DNA from: Amyloporia xantha
Lineage: Eukaryota; Basidiomycota; Agaricomycetes; Polyporales; Adustoporiaceae
Direction of reading: 5' to 3'
NCBI GenBank assembly: GCA_036971615.1
Contig: JAYKKR010000009.1
Span: forward strand, 1,054,001-1,118,000
DNA length: 64,000 nt
Shown here piece after piece: positions 1 to 13,704 of this stretch (positions within the stretch are counted from its first letter, which is position 1; the number at the start of each line of letters is the position of its first letter). Both the position numbers and the translations under genes were made by a program. The notes below the pieces were generated by a model that had not been told where the DNA came from, made no database searches, and worked only from the letters and a program-made list of their open reading frames with translations.

Positions 1-1277
1 CTGCTCGCGCTCGAGTGTGAAACAATGGGAAAGAGCTGGTCAGTCGCCGTTATGTCACTCTGCTATGCCGTCGTGAACGGGCCTGATGTCAAACGCTGTG
101 TGTAAGGCTCAAGGTTCTCAAAGACGAAATCCGGAAGTCCTACTTCCTCAAATTGAAGAGCTTCCTGTATGATGCCGGCGTTAAGGGCGCGAATGATAGC
201 GCTAAATCACTCAAAGTGTATCCCGCGCGTGAGTGGCGTTGTTGTGAACATCATTCGTAAAGCTCCGACCTCACGGATCTTCTGCTATTTCGGATAGCGA
301 AGAACATCTACGCGTGGTCCAATCTTACTCCCTTGGGACGCGTCAAGGTGGTCATCATCGGCCAGGATCCGTATCACGGTCCCGGACAGGCTCACGGTGA
401 AGACAGGCTCTTGTATTCAGAGTCATCATGATTGATAGAAGTGACCCGTCCTTTCCAGGGCTGTGCTTCTCTGTTCCTCCAGGGGTCGCCGTTCCGCCGT
501 CGTTGCGTAATGTGAGCGTTCCAAAATAGCGCTCCGGTCACGTTCGCTTACTGAAGCCGGCGCACAGATCTATGCAGAAATCAAGGCCGAGTATCCAGAG
601 TTCGACCCTCCTAAACATGGGTGAGTACAGCCCCCGCCACCGTCTTGGTCACGCGTCACTTGCCAGACGCGTCTACGCCGTGCTTTCTTTTTTCTTCCGC
701 TCACGCCACACCCGCAGCAACCTCACAGCCTGGGCCGAAAACGGCGTGCTGCTGCTGAACACATGTCTCACCGTGAAGGGCGGAGACGCAGGCTCCCACT
801 CTGGGAAGGGCTGGGAAGAGTTTACCGACAAAGTGGTCGACGTCGTCGACCGATATGGCGGCGCTAATCTCGCGAACCCCTCTGGCGCGGGTGGCCGCGG
901 TCGAGGCATCGTCTTCCTGGCCTGGGGAGCCTGGGCCGCCAAACGTGTCGCAAAGCTAGACAAGGTCTGTCTTCCACCCGGGGTGGCTTCCCTGCCCGTC
1001 TGAAGTCTTCGCGCATGCTGACGCGTGCGGCCTTCCTCCCGAGCAGAAAAAGCACCTTATCCTGACGAGCGCGGTAAGCCCTGATTTGCTTCGGATACGT
1101 ACTCGGCGACTCGCATGACGCGTGGGGCTCACATAAGCACCATCGCCGCATTGGCAGCATCCGTCACCCTTCAGCGCGAACCGCGGCTTCTTGGGCAACG
1201 GCCACTTCAAAAAGGCAAACGAATGGCTCGAAGAAAAGTACGGCGAGGACGGCCGCGTGGACTGGTGCAAGCTCTAG
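1..1277 (+). CDS. UNG1: Uracil-DNA glycosylase (5' end outside window)
   Basis: Removes uracil from DNA, the first step of base-excision repair in nucleus and mitochondria. Eight exons can be joined by eye: 1-38, 107-228, 298-396, 459-511, 568-620, 718-964, 1047-1073 and 1158-1277. The spliced frame opens with [10 protein letters not shown] and runs through the water-activating loop [13 protein letters not shown] (catalytic Asp), the uracil-binding segment [18 protein letters not shown], the LLLNTCLTV strand and the DNA-intercalation loop HPSPFSA with the catalytic His. It ends at ...DGRVDWCKL and TAG. The start codon and N-terminal targeting region lie left of the window. All joins are GT..AG and keep frame, so the visible part is intact. 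Family assignment is secure; which isoform (nuclear or mitochondrial) cannot be judged without the N-terminus. Confidence 0.95.
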
Positions 1278-2388
1278 CGCGGCACACGAGATCGTGTGCG
1301 ATGGAGGTGTCCGACGTAAGTCGCGTGTTCCGTCTCAGCGCCTTCCGCCAGGGAGAGGCCTAAATGCTCTTCGATGAACTGATCGCCGCGGCGCTTGCAG
1401 CACTTTCCGTCCCTTCGAGCGAAGCGGAAAAAGATGCGAGCCCTGTAAGTAATATACGACTGCCAGAATCCATATGTACATGTCCACCACGCCGGCCCTC
1501 GGTCATCTCGGCGCACCCGTCACGACTCACGAGCCCCCGGCCCTGCAGCCCATCTCCTCCCCGGGGCAGCCCATCACGCAGAGAACGCACATCAAAAAGG
1601 GGGGAATATCATTCCCAAGCCATGGAAAAAAGCAGCGCGCGGGCGCGGTGGCTTGTCATGGGCACTTACGGGGGTCGAGGATCGAGGAATGAGGTCGGAC
1701 GTGCGCTGCTGCGCACGTCCCGAGTTGAGCATGCTGATGTACATACACCCTCTGCTTGTATATGACCGGTACCCCACAACGAGTGTCGTGATGACCCAAC
1801 GGATGCCCTGCGACGGAAATGATACGCATGCGCTCACGCTCCGTCACGGTGGCGGTGGCGGCGTTGCCAGATGCAAGGCAAGTCCCGGGACCGCAGGGAG
1901 GGTGAGACTCGAGTCCAGTGGTGCCTGGATTGGGACACTTTCCCGATCATGCCCGCATCGCGCTCGCCGCTTCTTGATTGCAGAAGGCTCGCACTGTCGC
2001 TCAGGCCGAGCTGCGCCCGCGCGCCGTCGGGCATAAGGAGGGGCACCGTTCGAACGCTGTCAGCATCGATGCAGACACGATGGCGGGGCATCGCACCTAA
2101 CCAAGGTTGTTTGTCATTACGAGCCTCGCGCTCGGTGTACATGTGCATGTGCTCAGAGAGCTCTAAGTATATGCCTGTGTAGCGGTAGCTGCGGTGGTAC
2201 ATTTATAATATGATAGCGGGCGCAAAGCGGCGGGAGCAGCGAACAGCGTAGGGTTCGGGTCGGTGAGTAGCGATACAGTATGCCTAATAGATAGATGCGG
2301 AGTCCGTGCAGAGGTGCGTGCGGGCGACACAGATGCAACCAAATGTAAACAAGAAATTATTATGCGCGCGCATGCGAAGCAGCCCTAG
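1278..2388. other. Intergenic, UNG1 / bZIP convergent 3' ends
   Basis: About 1.1 kb between the stop of the glycosylase (+) and the stop of the bZIP gene (-). Only short frames without recognisable domains occur. A weak two-exon reading beginning at 1364 (MLFDELIAAALAALS...) has plausible splice sites but no family match that I know, so I do not call it a gene. Both 3' untranslated regions should lie here. Confidence 0.5.
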
Positions 2389-3506
2389 CTAGCGCATCCG
2401 GTCGTGTCTCCGCTCCCCGTTCGGGTCGTAGCCCGAGTTCTGCGCACACACGCCCGAGTTCGAGAGCTGCGACGGCGACGGTATGCGCAGGGGGTGCGGG
2501 AGCGGCTGGGGCAGGCGCATCTGGGGCAGGGCGGGCATCTGGCCGCCGCCGAGCGGCGGCGGCCGATAGCCCTGCGGCTCGGTAATGGATCGGCGGTGCG
2601 AGTACGATATCGGCGATTGGATCGAGATGTTCCCCCCGGGCGGCGCCATGGTGGGCGAGATGGCCGACGCGGACGACGAGTGGCCCTGCATCTGCCCGGC
2701 ATGGGTGGGAAAGGACGGCTGCGAGTACGAGAAGGCGCGGCGCTCATCTCGCAGAAGGAACCCTGAGTTGTTGCCCGAATAGTCGGTGGCGCCCGGCATC
2801 GCCCTGTCCGCAGTGTGGCCGTAGGTGGAGGAGACGTTCGACATGTTGTACAGGTCGTCCAGGGTCTGTCGCGACGATGAGGACGGGTAGGAGGGGGAAT
2901 GCGATGCGGATGGGCCCGGTACAGGAGGTACCGTGTACGAAGTGGTCTGAGATGAATGGCTGGGTTCCGGCTGTTCTTTGTTCATGAACATGGGCTCATC
3001 CCAGCCGCTGGGCAAGGCGTGTGTCGGGACGAGGCCGGTGCTCATGGTTGTGGGCGAGACGGACGTGGTCCTTGTCGATGCCGACGATGGCGAGTCAGTA
3101 CGGCTCGCTGCTGACGGCAGTGAAGACGTCGGTGAAAGATGCGGAGGGGGTAGGGACGACGAACCCGAGCCTGAAGCAATCTGCAGCGATGGCGCTGAGC
3201 CAGAGTGAGATAATTTTGGTTTGTCTTTTCCGGTGGGCCCCTTGCCGAGTGGAGGGCGGTTTGCGGGTGGGAGGTGGAGAGCGGCGCGCATGGCTGCGTT
3301 CTCCTCCTCTAGTTCTGCGACACGTTGTTCCAGGGCCTGGGGAGACGAGTGGGACGGGACATTAGCGGGACAGAGGAGGAGGAGAGGGGGAAGAGGATGC
3401 GGACCTCGAGATGTGCTGCGCGTCGTGCTCGGAAGGCTCTCTGTACGTCTCGTGCGCGGTTTGGGGGGAGATTGTCATTGCGCTTGCGGCCGCGCTTGGA
3501 TGACAT
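2389..3506 (-). CDS. bZIP transcription factor
   Basis: Two exons: 3506-3405 and 3336-2389, with a 68-nt intron (GTCCGC...CCCCAG). The spliced N-terminus is MSSKRGRKRNDNLPPN followed by a basic region RDVQRAFRARRAAHLE and, across the splice, the zipper heptads ALEQRVAELEEENAAMRAAL. The first 35 residues are thus DNA-contacting and about residues 35-55 form the dimerising leucine zipper. The remaining ~300 residues are low-complexity Ser/Pro/Gly-rich (activation or regulatory tail) with no further domain. The ATG at 3506 opens the basic region directly and is the only sensible start. It should act in the nucleus as a dimer; target genes cannot be told. The basic region departs from the usual N-x7-R/K pattern (see findings). 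The family call is firm, the subfamily (YAP-like or other) is not. Confidence 0.88.
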
Positions 3507-5289
3507 GAACTGGGTGGTGTGGGGAGAGGAGGAGAGAGATGGCGAGGGGAAGAGATGAGGCCGAAGGAAGAGGACGGAGGGGATGCATGTGACAAATATA
3601 GAGGCGCCAAAAGGGACATTGAAGAGAGTCGCCCCCAGGGAGAGTTTGGCGCGTCGTCGATCGGTGCATGCGGACGGGGCCAGAGTGGGCCTGACCGAGA
3701 CAGAAACTTCTCAAGCTCCGTCGTTACCAGCAGCAGATGTGGATTAGTGTTTCACCCAGTTACACCCCCCTTCTCAGCGTATTCAACAACCCACACCCTA
3801 GTGCTTGCGCCCGCTCGTCGCCTTCGCCGTTCGCTTCCTGCTCTTCCCGCAGCAGCGTCCCCACCCGCACCATCGGCTGCCCAGCCCTCCCGATCTCTCT
3901 GCTTGCGCTTCTCCCCCATGTGACTCCTCCGATGCGACTGGAACCCCCACAGCGGCCGCATCACCTTGCCGGCGGTACTTTTGGCGCCCTAGATGCCTCT
4001 TTCCACGCGTCCTTCCTCCCTCAAAAAAAAAGAGCAACCCCGTCTGCGCACTATCAATTTCCGGCCGATGGACGTCTGCGGGTGACACCGTGCGCGATCC
4101 CGGAATGGCAGGCCCCAGAGTGCATCATGTGGGGACCCTCGAGACCCTCGCCCGTTCCCAGGCACCCTGTCTCGGCGACCAAACAAATCGAGACCGCTGC
4201 TGGCCATGATGATGCTGTAATGTTACAATCGCGGACGCGTCACCGCCATCTCGCGCTCACGTGCTGCCCAACCCTGCTTCCATTTCCGTGGGAACAGTGC
4301 CCTTGCCGAGTCGTCATCCTGCACAAACGACAACTCTAAACACTATCTCTGATTAAATATGGCAGTTATGGCAATTCGGTCCACCTCGCTCTCCTCTCCT
4401 CAGCGGACAGAATCGGTCCTCGGCGGCGACGGGCCAATTCGTCGGGAGGCACAATACGTCCGGGACGTGATGAACCGGGCCCGGACCCTCCCATCAACCG
4501 TAAACTTCGTACCAGGATAGGTCAACAACCCTGGGAACGGCCTGCCCATATTCATCCTCTATCTTCACTCACTCCCCTCTGCACGCGCACTTCTTGAAGC
4601 TTATTTTTTGTTGACATCACATTCCCTGCAATTCGACACAACACGCGCCGCCGTCGGCGCTCGATCCTCTCCGTCCCCAACCCCAAAAAGTTCACAAATG
4701 CTCGTCCTTGTAAAAATGCTGCACACGGCACGGTGCACCAACCCTAAAAAATTACACAAGTCTTCACCTTACTTCACTGCACTTATTTTACGGAGAGACG
4801 GTGCGGCGCTCATGCCGTACGCATTCAACGGGAGAATTGGTTATTGGAACTGGCCTTGTATTTGCAAAAACGATCGAGTGCGGGGCAGGGAAGGAGGCCG
4901 TCGAAATTTAAACTGCACAATTGTCAATTGCAATTGTCCGATTCAGATCGATGTTGAGATCGCCTCCGTTCGCACTGGCCTCTCCAGATCGTTTAAAGCT
5001 CGCCTCTTGATGAAGACCGAGGAGAAAGACCGAGGAGAACGACGTCTTCTGGCGCGCGCTATCGGGCGGCCGCCACGGTGGTTGTGGCCAAATCAAGCCA
5101 CAAAGCGAAGATCCAGAGGGAACTCGGTTGCTAAAGTCCTCCGTAGATTAATTATAAATGATGTACATGATCCTGTCGACTACAGATAATATACCGAATT
5201 GTGTACAATAAAATGCTCTCTGTCCATCTGCCCGGATGCACCTCGGGTGGCACTCGCTGACGACGGACCACCGGAGCTCCTCATCACCC
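3507..5289. other. Long upstream region of the bZIP gene
   Basis: 1.8 kb between the XPB stop (-) and the bZIP start (-). Nothing here looks protein-coding: frames are short or compositionally biased. The part next to the bZIP start (about 3737-4060) is strongly pyrimidine-rich on the + strand. It probably contains the bZIP promoter and 5' leader, in which short upstream frames occur (for example one ending near 3475). No repeat or RNA gene was recognised. Confidence 0.5.
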
Positions 5290-8672
<3,383 letters not shown>

Positions 8673-8956
8673 TGCTACAGACTAGGATTACGCGCTAGAG
8701 AAGTAATAAGCTGAAAGGTTCACTACCGGTGGAGAAGCTGGGGCACAAGCAAAGACAGAGGACGTAGGTGAGTCTAAGGGATCGAGACTTGGAATCCGAG
8801 ACAAGATGACCAAGAAGACATCGCGCCACAACATTTGAGCGGAGCTTGAATCTGTCCACCAGTGAGCCGGCGTCGTGCAGTTTCGACTTTGACAAACCGG
8901 TCATCAACACAGACAGTTTTTCTTGTTCTTTCTCTTCCTCCTTCTTGTTTTCAAAA

Positions 8957-10833
8957 ATGTGGAGGCCTGCTACTCGCGAAGTCACCGGTACAAATGAAAG
9001 TGAGTATCCCGGCATTTTCATGTTTTCGATCTCCTGATTGTTCCTCTGCAGCACCCTTGGGCAATCGTCGCCGGTTTGGCCCTGCGCCCGTCGAAGAAAC
9101 AGCTCCCCCTCAACTTGCTCAGCCTTCTCCTTCTGCTTATCCTCGACCCCCTCCTCAGAATGATAGGGAGAGCTCCAGACAAGATCGTGGGGACACCCCG
9201 CCTGCTAACAGTGCAGGTAAGCTCATAATTTTTCACGAGGACTCACCGTGGGCTCCTCTTCCCCTTCCTGTGGTGATGCAGATCGTTCACAATCACGATA
9301 CATCTCGCGTACACTGTTCCCACTATTCACACTGATCTACTGACCCTGATTGTTTACTAACGACGTTCTTTAACCTCTTCTAACTCTCATCAGCTGATCC
9401 TAATGCACCTCGCAAGCGCCGCAGCCGTTGGGGTGATGCTAAAACTGAAATTCCCGGACTGCCTACTGCTATTTCCGCCAATGGTGTCTCACAGGCTCAT
9501 CTCGACAACTATGCCATTCATCTGAGGTTGGAAGAGATCAATCGCAAGCTGAGATTGAATGATTTCGTCCCTCCTGAGCGAGAGCGGTGAGTACATGCGT
9601 CCGTATGCGTTATAGGATAACACCAAATAACATTGAATTTAGTTCGCCGTCCCCTCCTCCTACATATGATGCGCACGGTCGTCGTACTAATACTCGAGAA
9701 GTCCGATATCGTAAAAAACTGGAAGATGAACGTATCAGGCTTGTAGATCGTGCGATGAAAAACGACCCGAACTTCCGGCCTCCCGTCGAATATCATCAGC
9801 AGAAACGATCTCAGCGACCTTCCGAGAAGGTTTACATCCCTGTCAAGGAATTTCCTGAAATTAACTTTTTCGGTTTGCTCGTTGGACCTCGTGGAAATAG
9901 CTTGAAGAAGATGGAAAGGGACAGCGGCGCAAAGATCAGTATCAGAGGAAAGGGGAGCGTGAAGGAAGGCAAAGCTAGACCAGAACAGTACGCTGAAGAC
10001 GCCGAGGAAGACCTTCATTGCCTTGTTACTGCTGACACCGACGATAAAGGTTACTCTCTGTGTCAAGCTCATCAACAAAGTTATCGAAACGGTATGTATA
10101 ATGTTTCAGCCAAATCTTATGCTGTGCTAACCATGGCTATGGTCTAGGCCGCATCCACTCCCGAAGGTCAGAATGACCACAAGCGTAACCAGCTTCGCGA
10201 ACTAGCTGCTCTGAATGGAACCCTGCGCGACGACGAGAACCAGATTTGTCAGAATTGCGGTGGTGTGGGTCATCGCAAGTACGATTGCCCGGAGCAGCGT
10301 AACTTCACTGCCAATATCATCTGCCGCGTGTGCGGAAGTGCGGGTCACATGGCTCGTGATTGCACTGTTAACAGGGATCCTAATGCTATCCATAGCACTC
10401 CTCCTCCGCCTATGATCAAGGGTGGTTTCGATTCGGAGTATGCCAGTCTCATGGCTGAGCTCGGGGAGGGAGGGAAGGCGCGGGTGGTGACAGTGGAAAG
10501 ACGCCGTGGGCAGGATCAGCCGGTCATGACATTACAGCAGGTGGTTCCAACATACCTCCCTGGCGTCGCCCAGAGGTCTGGCAGACCAGCAACGTAGTTC
10601 CTAACCAGCAAACCCCGGGAGGATTCCGTCCGCCCCAGACACCATACGCTGGGTACGGAGCAGCCGCCGGCGGATACGGTAGCACTCCGCAGCAGTGGGG
10701 CGCCCAAGCTGCACCCGGGTATGGACAACAAGGCTCTGCTTACTACCAACAGCCTCAAGATTACGCCGCCAGCTACGCTCAGTACTACCAGAATCAGTAT
10801 TCACAGCAGCAGACCGGTACCCCGTCACATTAA
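8957..10833 (+). CDS. BBP: Branchpoint-binding protein (SF1/BBP)
   Basis: Binds the intron branchpoint sequence during early spliceosome (E complex) assembly together with U2AF. Exons: 8957-8999, 9052-9216, 9394-9586, 9643-10091 and 10148-10833. The protein opens [13 protein letters not shown]. It has the U2AF-ligand motif RKRRSRWGD after the third splice, the helix-hairpin [21 protein letters not shown], and a KH domain ([30 protein letters not shown]) with the QUA2-like extension [20 protein letters not shown]. Two zinc knuckles ([14 protein letters not shown] and [14 protein letters not shown]) and a Pro/Gln/Tyr-rich tail ending QTGTPSH follow. Two frame breaks occur: one extra base at 10049-10050 (before [14 protein letters not shown]) and a one-base loss in the G-rich run 10462-10478 (before [18 protein letters not shown]). 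Both flanks are strongly conserved, so indel errors are likelier than gene decay. Confidence 0.95.
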
Positions 10834-11203
10834 CGCGAACTCATATTCTAACGCACGCCCGATAAACTCACGTTCGCAACTTCTTCAGCTTTCTCATGCA
10901 GCTCGACCAACAAGTTGTTAAAATGCCGATACCGATTCTCTTCTTCCATCCCTCTCACGGCCGCAGCAAACATCGATTAACTCACTTCATCCGTCAGGAT
11001 GTCTGATCGAATAGGGTTTGTATCTGATTGTAATTGACTGATGTTTATTGATGGCGATCAGGGCCTCATTCTTACTCGACATGTAGCTCATGGTACTCCT
11101 AACTATATTGCATCTGTACCTTTCACCAAGTTGACCGCTGTGTGATGTACCTGTTCGCCGTTGTACTGGAACTGTACAGTCCAGTCCTGGGAATGCGATA
11201 ATG

Positions 11204-13081
11204 TCATTCAGCGACCGTTTTCGTTTTGTGACTTCTTTTCCGGCGCTTGACGTTTGCACCTTCATGCGTCTCTTCACCTCGGTTTGTACCCCTCTTTCGA
11301 TTCACTATCGCCGAGGGTTTGACCTTACCGCTGGAATCGACCCTGACGAACAAGCTGACGAAGAATCCGTTCGTGGCATCACCATCAGGTGAGCATCGAA
11401 CAAGCGAAGCACCATCCGCTGTACCATGAGATGAGCACCAAACGTCAATATCCGAGCCTCGGGCGACATACAGGGGTTATTCATTTCTTCAGCCAGACCT
11501 CGCCGTTTCCAAGTTGGTAGCACCTCTTCTGGTGGTGCAAGCTCGAAGAGGCCGACAGCTTCGCCAGTTCTAAGCGCGTCGCGGACGACGTGTTCATTTT
11601 CAATGGCGTGAATGCTACATGTTGAGTACACGATTTTTTGAACGGAGGGAACTGGAAGTAGCATGGTCAACAAACGTAAAGCATTTCCAATTGAATGGAA
11701 CAATCACATTTCATGGCGTGTCTGATCATTAGTAACTGGAAGGCAGCAAGTTTGCTCAAGCGATCTTGCTCTCCGTCATTCTCATCTTCTGAGAATATAG
11801 CTTCTGTCATGCGAGTCATCATACAATGTATGCCAACAATTCTGACCTGTATCTAGAAGATGATCCAAACGATTCACGATGCCGGATCCGCTACACGATG
11901 GATCAAGGAGACTATCCACGATTAGGTCAGATATACAAGGAAGTCCCTCGCGGTGCTCACATATGTGTCACAGAGCTGTACTTCTCATCGGTAGGAGAAA
12001 CCGTCAGAAAGTCTGCGTTGACCGGTTCAACATTCTGGCAATGTGCTTTTGACAGCATCATCTTCAGGGTGGAGAACCGTCTGCGGTCACGTTCGAAGGC
12101 GAAAAGCTGGCAGAGCCACGTAATCAGCGAACTGGTCTCCGTCCGCCGAGCGCGCGGGGTGCCAAAAATGAGCTCCTACCTTGCCCTTGTTGCCCATCAG
12201 TGCGCTCAGATGAGACGTCTTGTTACCCGGGGCGGCGGTAGCATCTATGACCGCACCCTCATCCCCATGGGGTGGCGCCAGTACGTAGGCCGGAAAACAC
12301 GATGCCTTGTCCTGAAGGATAATTTTGCCAGATTTGTACCACGAGTCGTCAGCGAACTGTACCCGTGGGTGAAAGGCAAGTAGATCAGGAATGTGTTCGT
12401 CCTTGGCAAACCCCTTTCTGGTTCGTAGCATGTTAAATTAGGTGCCCGCTTGGAGGCTCTCGAACAGGCGCACTTACTCCGATATGAAGGGGCCCGTGAG
12501 CTCGAAGCCACGGGAGATAAAGGCCTGGACTGCGCTGTCCGTTGTCCAACACGTTGTGTTGACGCGGACGTAGCGAGGTATTAGAGCTGAATAGATCATC
12601 AGCCATCGGACTGGGCGAGACTGCATGTGAACGTACCCGCTCTCGAATCATCGCTCTGCGCGAGCTCGCTATTGGACTTCGCACAGCGCTTGATCTTGAT
12701 CCTTTGAAATTCACTGTGCAGTCTGGTCTTGTGCCGTAAGATAGCCTGCTTTACCGGTCCATCACCGGCCTGTATGCCATTCGCCAGCAACAGGTCATGA
12801 ACGAGGACGAGACCAAGGCTTTCTGACGTTATCTTCCGTTCCTCTTTCAGTAGCTTTGCTGCATCGATGACTTCGTTCAACACCGGTTTATCTACGGCGC
12901 TGTCACTTAGCATGCACATGTCCCGAATGTTTAGACAAGTCGTACATTTCAACGTCTCGATGACCAAAGCCGCTGTTCTTTTCCTATCTTTCTCGTTCAC
13001 GGTCGCAATGATGCTCTTAATAGATCCCTGCTTTGCATTAAGCTTGTCCAAAACTTTAGCAGCCTCAAAGTAGAAATTCAT
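11204..13081 (-). CDS. RCM1: 25S rRNA cytosine-C5 methyltransferase (NSUN5/RCM1 type)
   Basis: SAM-dependent m5C methyltransferase of the NOL1/NOP2/Sun family; the NSUN5 branch modifies large-subunit rRNA in the nucleolus. It starts at 13081 with [19 protein letters not shown], the usual NSUN5 N-terminus. The PUA-like/N1 part ([15 protein letters not shown]) is followed by [17 protein letters not shown], the SAM-binding motif [18 protein letters not shown] (near 12230), [18 protein letters not shown], the catalytic [15 protein letters not shown] (near 11880) and the second catalytic Cys in [16 protein letters not shown] (near 11620). The C-terminus is [16 protein letters not shown] plus a basic tail ending SHKTKTVAE. 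Several short introns, among them a clear 51-nt one (GTATGT...TACAG) joining EEMNNP to SDGASLVRC. No frame breaks were seen. Confidence 0.93.
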
Positions 13082-13704
13082 AGCGTAGTGCTAATACAAA
13101 AACATAGGGCATCAGCCTCTGAATATGGGAACGACAGGGATAGATATAAGTACAGGAACTCGACAGCAGCACTTTCACAGCCTTCCGAAAAGCCTCGAGA
13201 CCAATAGCATGTCGATAATCCGACAGACCTGTGAGAATAAAGAGCATTCATCAGTCATAAACGACGTATGCGGTTTAGGCCGAGAAAAGAGGCTCAGGAC
13301 AACATTAGTCGTCAGACTTGGGCGAACCCAATCAGACAATGTAGATAAGTTATAAAGAAACATCATACGAAAGTAGTTTTGAAGATGTGAGAGACAACAT
13401 ACCAATTGGATACGACGAAAGGAGAGCTTGGGGAGAGCAAAAGCCGACATGGGCGCTCAAATGAAAACCGGGTTTTGACACTTTCGGCACGTGACACCAA
13501 TCCTCAGATGGGCGCTAGTAGTTTGGAAGGTCCTTCCAAGTTTCCTGCCAGTCAAGATCGATTGGCAATACGCAGCGCACCAGATTCACGGCTCAGATTC
13601 TATTTCAAAGCACGATCTGTAACTAGATGGCTACATTCCAGTAGGTATATTAGTAGTGATATATAGCCAGAGGTAGGAATGTAAAGTCCGAATGTAAGAT
13701 GAGC

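Noticed and set aside
1364..1765. Possible small two-exon gene downstream of UNG1
   Set aside because: Splice sites are plausible, but neither exon has recognisable conservation and the product is low-complexity after the join.
13175..13450. Minus-strand frame MSAFALPKLSFRRIQL... upstream of the NSUN5 gene
   Set aside because: A good GTATGT..CACAG intron exists, but the spliced product would be only about 33 residues without known family. It may be a leader exon of the methyltransferase transcript.
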